64,000 bases of DNA, taken from NCBI GenBank assembly GCA_907165275.2, contig OU015666.1, forward strand, positions 2,758,001 through 2,822,000, read 5' to 3'. Positions 50,801 to 56,800 of the stretch are shown here, piece after piece (positions within the stretch are counted from its first letter, which is position 1; the number at the start of each line of letters is the position of its first letter). Below the pieces are notes generated by a model that was not told the DNA's origin, searched no databases, and saw nothing but the letters and a program-made list of their open reading frames with translations. The stretch is from Zygaena filipendulae. Lineage: Eukaryota; Arthropoda; Insecta; Lepidoptera; Zygaenidae. Position numbers and translations under genes: made by a program.

Positions 50801-53800
50801 ATTTAACTTTGAATTTGTTAATTAATATCTAACTTTATAGTCTCTCCTCAAACAAAAAAAAAAGACATTATAGAGAAAGAAAGAAAGAAACTGTGTAGGT
50901 AAATAGTTCTGATAACTAAATCGGAATCATTTGAATCAAACAATCAAACCTTTATTGTTAAAAAGGGTTGATCCAATACTACTCACAGTTATTTGTTTGG
51001 AATCCAACAACAGTTACAATATTAGCGAAGTATAATATTATGAGGTTAAAAATAAGATAAGAAGAGAAGAATAAAAATTAGAAGAGAAGAATTTTCTTGT
51101 AACATCTAAAGCACGCATATTAATTTTTTGCGTAGGTACTGTAATACTACGAGCACTTCCAGCAATATTGCTTGTCTCAATGTCTCAATATAAATAATAG
51201 TCAATTCATTTAAAATCCATTTGCAAGATATCGTGCATATTAAATTCACGTTAACTTATATCAGTTGTATCCTTCGCAGCGGGTTTATCTTGTGAGAATT
51301 TATCCGCGTACGATTCTGTAATTGCGTTTATCTGTTAGGGATCTATCTACCTTTAGAACCAGTTGGTTCACTCGTTCAGGCATGTCGGGCTTTGGTATCT
51401 CTCTCGCCACCTTCGCTTAATGGCATTATATGCTGTATCATATATGCCATAATATTTTCACAGGCCATCGCGCCTGTCCACTGATTTTGCTACGTTTTTA
51501 TTTGTATTTGTTACCAGATTAGTAATATTAGTTGATCATCTCTAAAAAATTTACATCAATTACTTTTTATATTAAGTCATTGATACAATCTCTTATTAAG
51601 ATGTCAACAATCTTGTACAAAACATTTTCCAAACTATGCCAGCGCATATTAGTATGCAAATTGCTAAGTTCTTGATTTAGTAACTATTAACTATACTTTA
51701 GTTAGTCCAATCTGTGAACTAGTTATGGTAATACGTAATAATAATTTACTTCCCTCTTGTTAGCTTAAATAACTACTCGAAAATCTATCAAACAGGTAAA
51801 TTATTGTAATTTTATTCGACCATTTTATATCTCTTAATTAATTATTTAAGATTTATAACTTATTATTTAAGATTTGTAACTTGTTTTTTTTTGTTCCATG
51901 TTAATATCACAAATTGGGCCTCAAAAATAGTTTTAACAGAATTATTCAACCACTAGTTCTTTTAAATATATATCTGTCGCGTGTTAAAATGCATGTTAAT
52001 AGAAGCAGATGAGAAGAGATAGTTATAATATATTCAACGTCTTCTATCTGATGTCATGGATTTAACACGCGTCGCTGTGGCAATGTTCCGTGTGAATCTA
52101 ATGCGATCGTTACGTTACATTACAAGATTGAACCATTACGATCATAGATATGAAGAAAAGAGCCGCTAAGGTACTAAAATTAATGTTTAGCTTTTTACTA
52201 ATACCAACCTATATGAGACAACTACTCTTAATGCAAGCCCTGAGGCTCGTTTTTCATACGAGACACGATCAACTTGTTCAAGTATTCGTAATACATATTC
52301 AAAGATTTGTCAAAGATATGGGGATAAACAATGCATTTTTACATAACATTGTTTGTTGGTTGGTTACGCATTGGGAAATCACTATCGTGTACAATGGTGA
52401 GGCGTCACGAGGTGGAGTGACTTGAAAGAACTGATACAATCCGAAATAAAGTAGCACAAACCACAGAAGAAAGAGTGTCAAATTATAAAATACGGGTAGA
52501 AGAAGTTGGATTACTTAAACCAATAAGCGTCTAATATTTTAATTACTTTTAAAATTTAAAAGAAAGAAGCAAAAAGAGAAATCTCCATCAAATTTTTAAG
52601 GGCCACCTAGTTATTCTTCGGAGAGTTTAAAGTAAAATGTGTCACAAATCACAATCTATTAAACGTAGTCCAATAGCATAATATTAGGTAATGTTGTTTT
52701 ATTAGTTGGAATATTTTAATTTCTATATAATGAAAATTATCGTTAACTTTACCATACTTTTAATATCTTAAACCGCTCAAAATACATTCTTATTACATTC
52801 TCCGCTCGTCGTTTACTTGATATCTATAGCCAATAAACTTCTCGACTGGTAGTGCGTTGAATGTTAAGTGATTTTCGCAATTCGTTCAACAATTATTACT
52901 GTTCCGTTGGAGGTTGAGTTAATGTTCAACTTCTTTGATCTGCAACTGTTGTTATTTCTATAATGGCTTTTCTTTCTGATTAAAGATATTTTAGGATGTC
53001 TGTTACATCATAGAGTTTACGACTGTCTTAATTGCTAATTGTTTTTTTTTTTGCAAGTCAACATTACATGACGTTATTCTACTTTTTTAAATTTTGTCAT
53101 AAGATCAAAGAATTTTTAACATTTGATATTTTGTCTGTTGAAATTATTCTAAAATAAGGCGTGTATATTGCAGTGTACTTGGCATAATAAATAGTATAAG
53201 GCGAAGCACTATTATTAACAAAATTATCATTCTTTATATCTATTACTAGCAATAAGTACTAGCTGTTTCGGAATTCCCGCAGGAACTCTCAATTTTCTTT
53301 AATACAAACCTTCTCCTGATATTACGAACCCAACAACGAAAGAATTTTATTCATATCGGTCGAGCTATTCTAGAGTTTTAGCGAGACAAAAGAACAGCAA
53401 TTAATCTTTATAATAAAGTTCACGTAATTGGGTATTCTCCAAGGTATGAATATCAAAATTCTAATTAGTCCGTCAGTTAGAAAATAAAAAAATAATAGAC
53501 ACGTATTTTTTGCTTTTTCAATTTAATGAAAATGAACATAGATAAAGCGCATTAAAGTTTAGGGTGGGGGGGCTCGTGACGTCAATATTCATTATAAGCG
53601 CCATACAAACCGCACCGAATTGTGACGTCACGCGAAATTTCAACTCAATGTATCTCTGTTATTTTTTGTGTACGTAAAAAAAGAAAAAATACGTGTCCAA
53701 TATTTTTTACTAAACTACACGACGGACTAAAAAAAAATTTTTTGTCAAGTAGCCATGGTGCACCATTATCATAATTATACAACTTGACAGCTCATATACA

Positions 53801-56800
53801 TAGGTACATATTTCGGTATTTACCGATCGAGTGGAGCGACAATTATAATAAAATAATCATCAAATTATATCGGCGGCCAAGCGAACGCGTTGAAAGTGAG
53901 AGTTCCTGAAAATTGGCTAATAAATTAATCCCAACTAATATTATAAATGCGAAACTAACTCTGTATGTCTGTCTGTCTGTTACGCTTTCACGCCTTAAAG
54001 GCTCAACCGATCGTCATGAAACTTTCCATACACATTGCCAGGGAAAGACATAGGGTACTTTTTGTACCGGAATTACCGCGGGAACTCCGAAACGAACGCG
54101 GGTGAAACCGCGGGGAACAGCTTGTTCTTTATAAAATAACACGCGCGTTATCTTTGATGAGACGGGTCCACGTAGGGTTGTCAAATAATCGGCATTACCA
54201 GGAATGTTCTGAAATTATTACACACAGTCACAGTTACGTCACAATAAATCAGAATATTATTTAAACAAAATTATAACAATCATAACTATGTCGGTTTAAT
54301 ATCTATTGACTGTTAAACGCATTCGATTTTTACAAATGCAAGGCGACATCTCTTCACTTCATAGCCGATCCGTGGCCTTAGCGAGAACCTAAGCCTGCAC
54401 AATATTTCTTGAAGCACTAATTATATTTTAAAATTACATTTAATTAATTCATTTACTGTCTAAAAAATTGTCTCGAAAACAATTATGTATTATTTTATAG
54501 CTGGCAACCCTAGCTCCACGTCTCGGCCCGCTCAGCGACCCGCCCAGCAACCTCAAAGATTTGCATAATCACTAAATTACTGAACCATATTTTAGTATGC
54601 GAAACGAACGAACGTGATAAATAAATACATTGGCTGCTTATCTTCGCAACGAGTTGGTAAAACCGCTAATTTCGATCGGGAGACTTGCGTAAAAAACGAT
54701 TATGGGAAACTGTTCTCAAACTGTTTTGGAGCAGCGAAGGCTGTGGCAGAACGCCGGCGGTTGATTGGATGATTGACATGCCCTTTTAAGGTCTTTAAAA
54801 ATGTAGTATAACGACCCGTCAACGACTTTGCATAATAATTTATCGATGCATATCACTTTGTTTATATTACCTACCCGTAAGGCTGAATATTTGCTTTATT
54901 TGCTTTGCTTGTACAATCCCAATATAGGTTTTCAATATAATTGCCATTGTATTAGTTCACATAAATAATACAGGACAAGGTATCTTATCACAGAACACCC
55001 TTATAATTATAGTTGCGATTAGTTTGTTTGTTACGCTTTCACGCCTTAACTATTTAAGTGATTATTATGAAATTTTGCATACACGTTGTCAGAAGTATAA
55101 ATAAGGACATATGGTACTTTAATACCGGGATTCCCGCGGCACTTGCTGAATTAACGTGAATGAAACCATGGGGAACAGCTAGTATTATCATAAAATTATA
55201 CTATTGCTTCTTTTATGTTGAAAAAAAGAGGTTGTTTACTTACGATCTTTTCTTATGATCGTTTCTTTAAAACCTGGTTACTACTACTAATTATTATTAT
55301 TTTTTGTTTTATTGCTGATTGCACTACCATTATACGTTCTTGAGTCCTGTTTGTTGTTTGCACGGACAGGCTAAATCAACGGCTAACGCCTTTTGAATAG
55401 TATACAATATACATTAACAAGGAGTCATTTTCAAAATAAAAGAATGTTCAGTGTCGGATTCTCATCTCAAAATCAATCTCAAAATTTTTACTCCATCCAA
55501 TAAAAAACATGAGAGCCGACCGCACAAACAACAGACACACCGGTAGATATAGTAAAAGTAATTCAACGCCCCTATTCGTCTTACCGCCGAAACGCCGACA
55601 TTCATGTAAAAAATCATTCACCCAGTGACTTTTGTTAAGGTTTTCTCTGTGATTTAACAGTATTTTACTTTATGTACAATATTTTTTTATTAGTTACCTT
55701 AAAGCATGAATTATCGAGAGCTTGGATATGTCCCTCTTTTAAAATTACACAGCATATATATCGAACCATCGCTCATGCCTTGAGGCTGTGAAAAACTGTC
55801 CATCAACAGTCAGGGAGATCGTTTTTTACTTACAGATTAAAAAAAAAAAACAGTAATTGTCCAATGGTTTACAGTCTCGCCGACCGGTTAACGCACGTTT
55901 ATTGAAGGCTATAATTAAATCTCCTTGTGGAACTTGCAAAACTGTCTCATTTCAACTGGCAACATTGCCTTCCCTTTAGCAAATATCATCATTTTCATAA
56001 ACATCATTGATTTATGCAGGCCAGCGTCACTCCCTTGAACCAAAAGTTACTATGGATTTATGCGCGAACTTCTTTACCAACTTTGGAATACTCAACCAAA
56101 TTTCTATGACCGCGTCATACACTGTATTGGTATGGTTGGCACAAAATGCTTTCATAGATCGGTTCCGCGATTAGTATGGAAGTGTCTACTCTTAAAACGT
56201 AGTGATTATTTGCTCAGTGGATCGATGTACCTAAAGGTATGGCCAAATACTTTTTTGATCCAAAAATGTAATGTATTAATTAATATTTATAAACAATGTT
56301 CATAACTTATACTAGATGCGAGTCAGCACATTGAAGATATTTAATAGAAAATAAAATTTAGGTGTTCTTTGTCGTTATCAGAATCTATAAGAATGATTTT
56401 AGAATATTTTTATGTCTATACATAATATGTATTTGCACGCGCACTATTCAACGGAATGATTATTGCATTTGATAAACTAAATTAAAACATGGGCTTCAAC
56501 CACTAGTCACTACACAAGCTGCTAATAGTAGATTAGTTGTTCCTAATTGAATGAATAGGTTCTCCCCTCCAATACGTCCTGCAGAAACAATACCTACTCG
56601 TACAACTCGCCAGTCGCCACACAGGCTCACATAAAGCTGTATTGTTGACAGTAATTGACATTGATTTGTTATGCTGCGTTAGTACCTACTTTATTAATGA
56701 ACATAATATAAGTTCCAAGTCCCACCGAATCAATATTCTTTGCGGCATTTAATCGCGTACACGCTTTCTGTCTCGCATACATATGTGGTTTAAGTGATAT

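Noticed and set aside
52150..52425. A 91-codon open frame with an ATG start
   Set aside because: No recognisable domain, no splice or repeat context, and the length is within chance for this much sequence.
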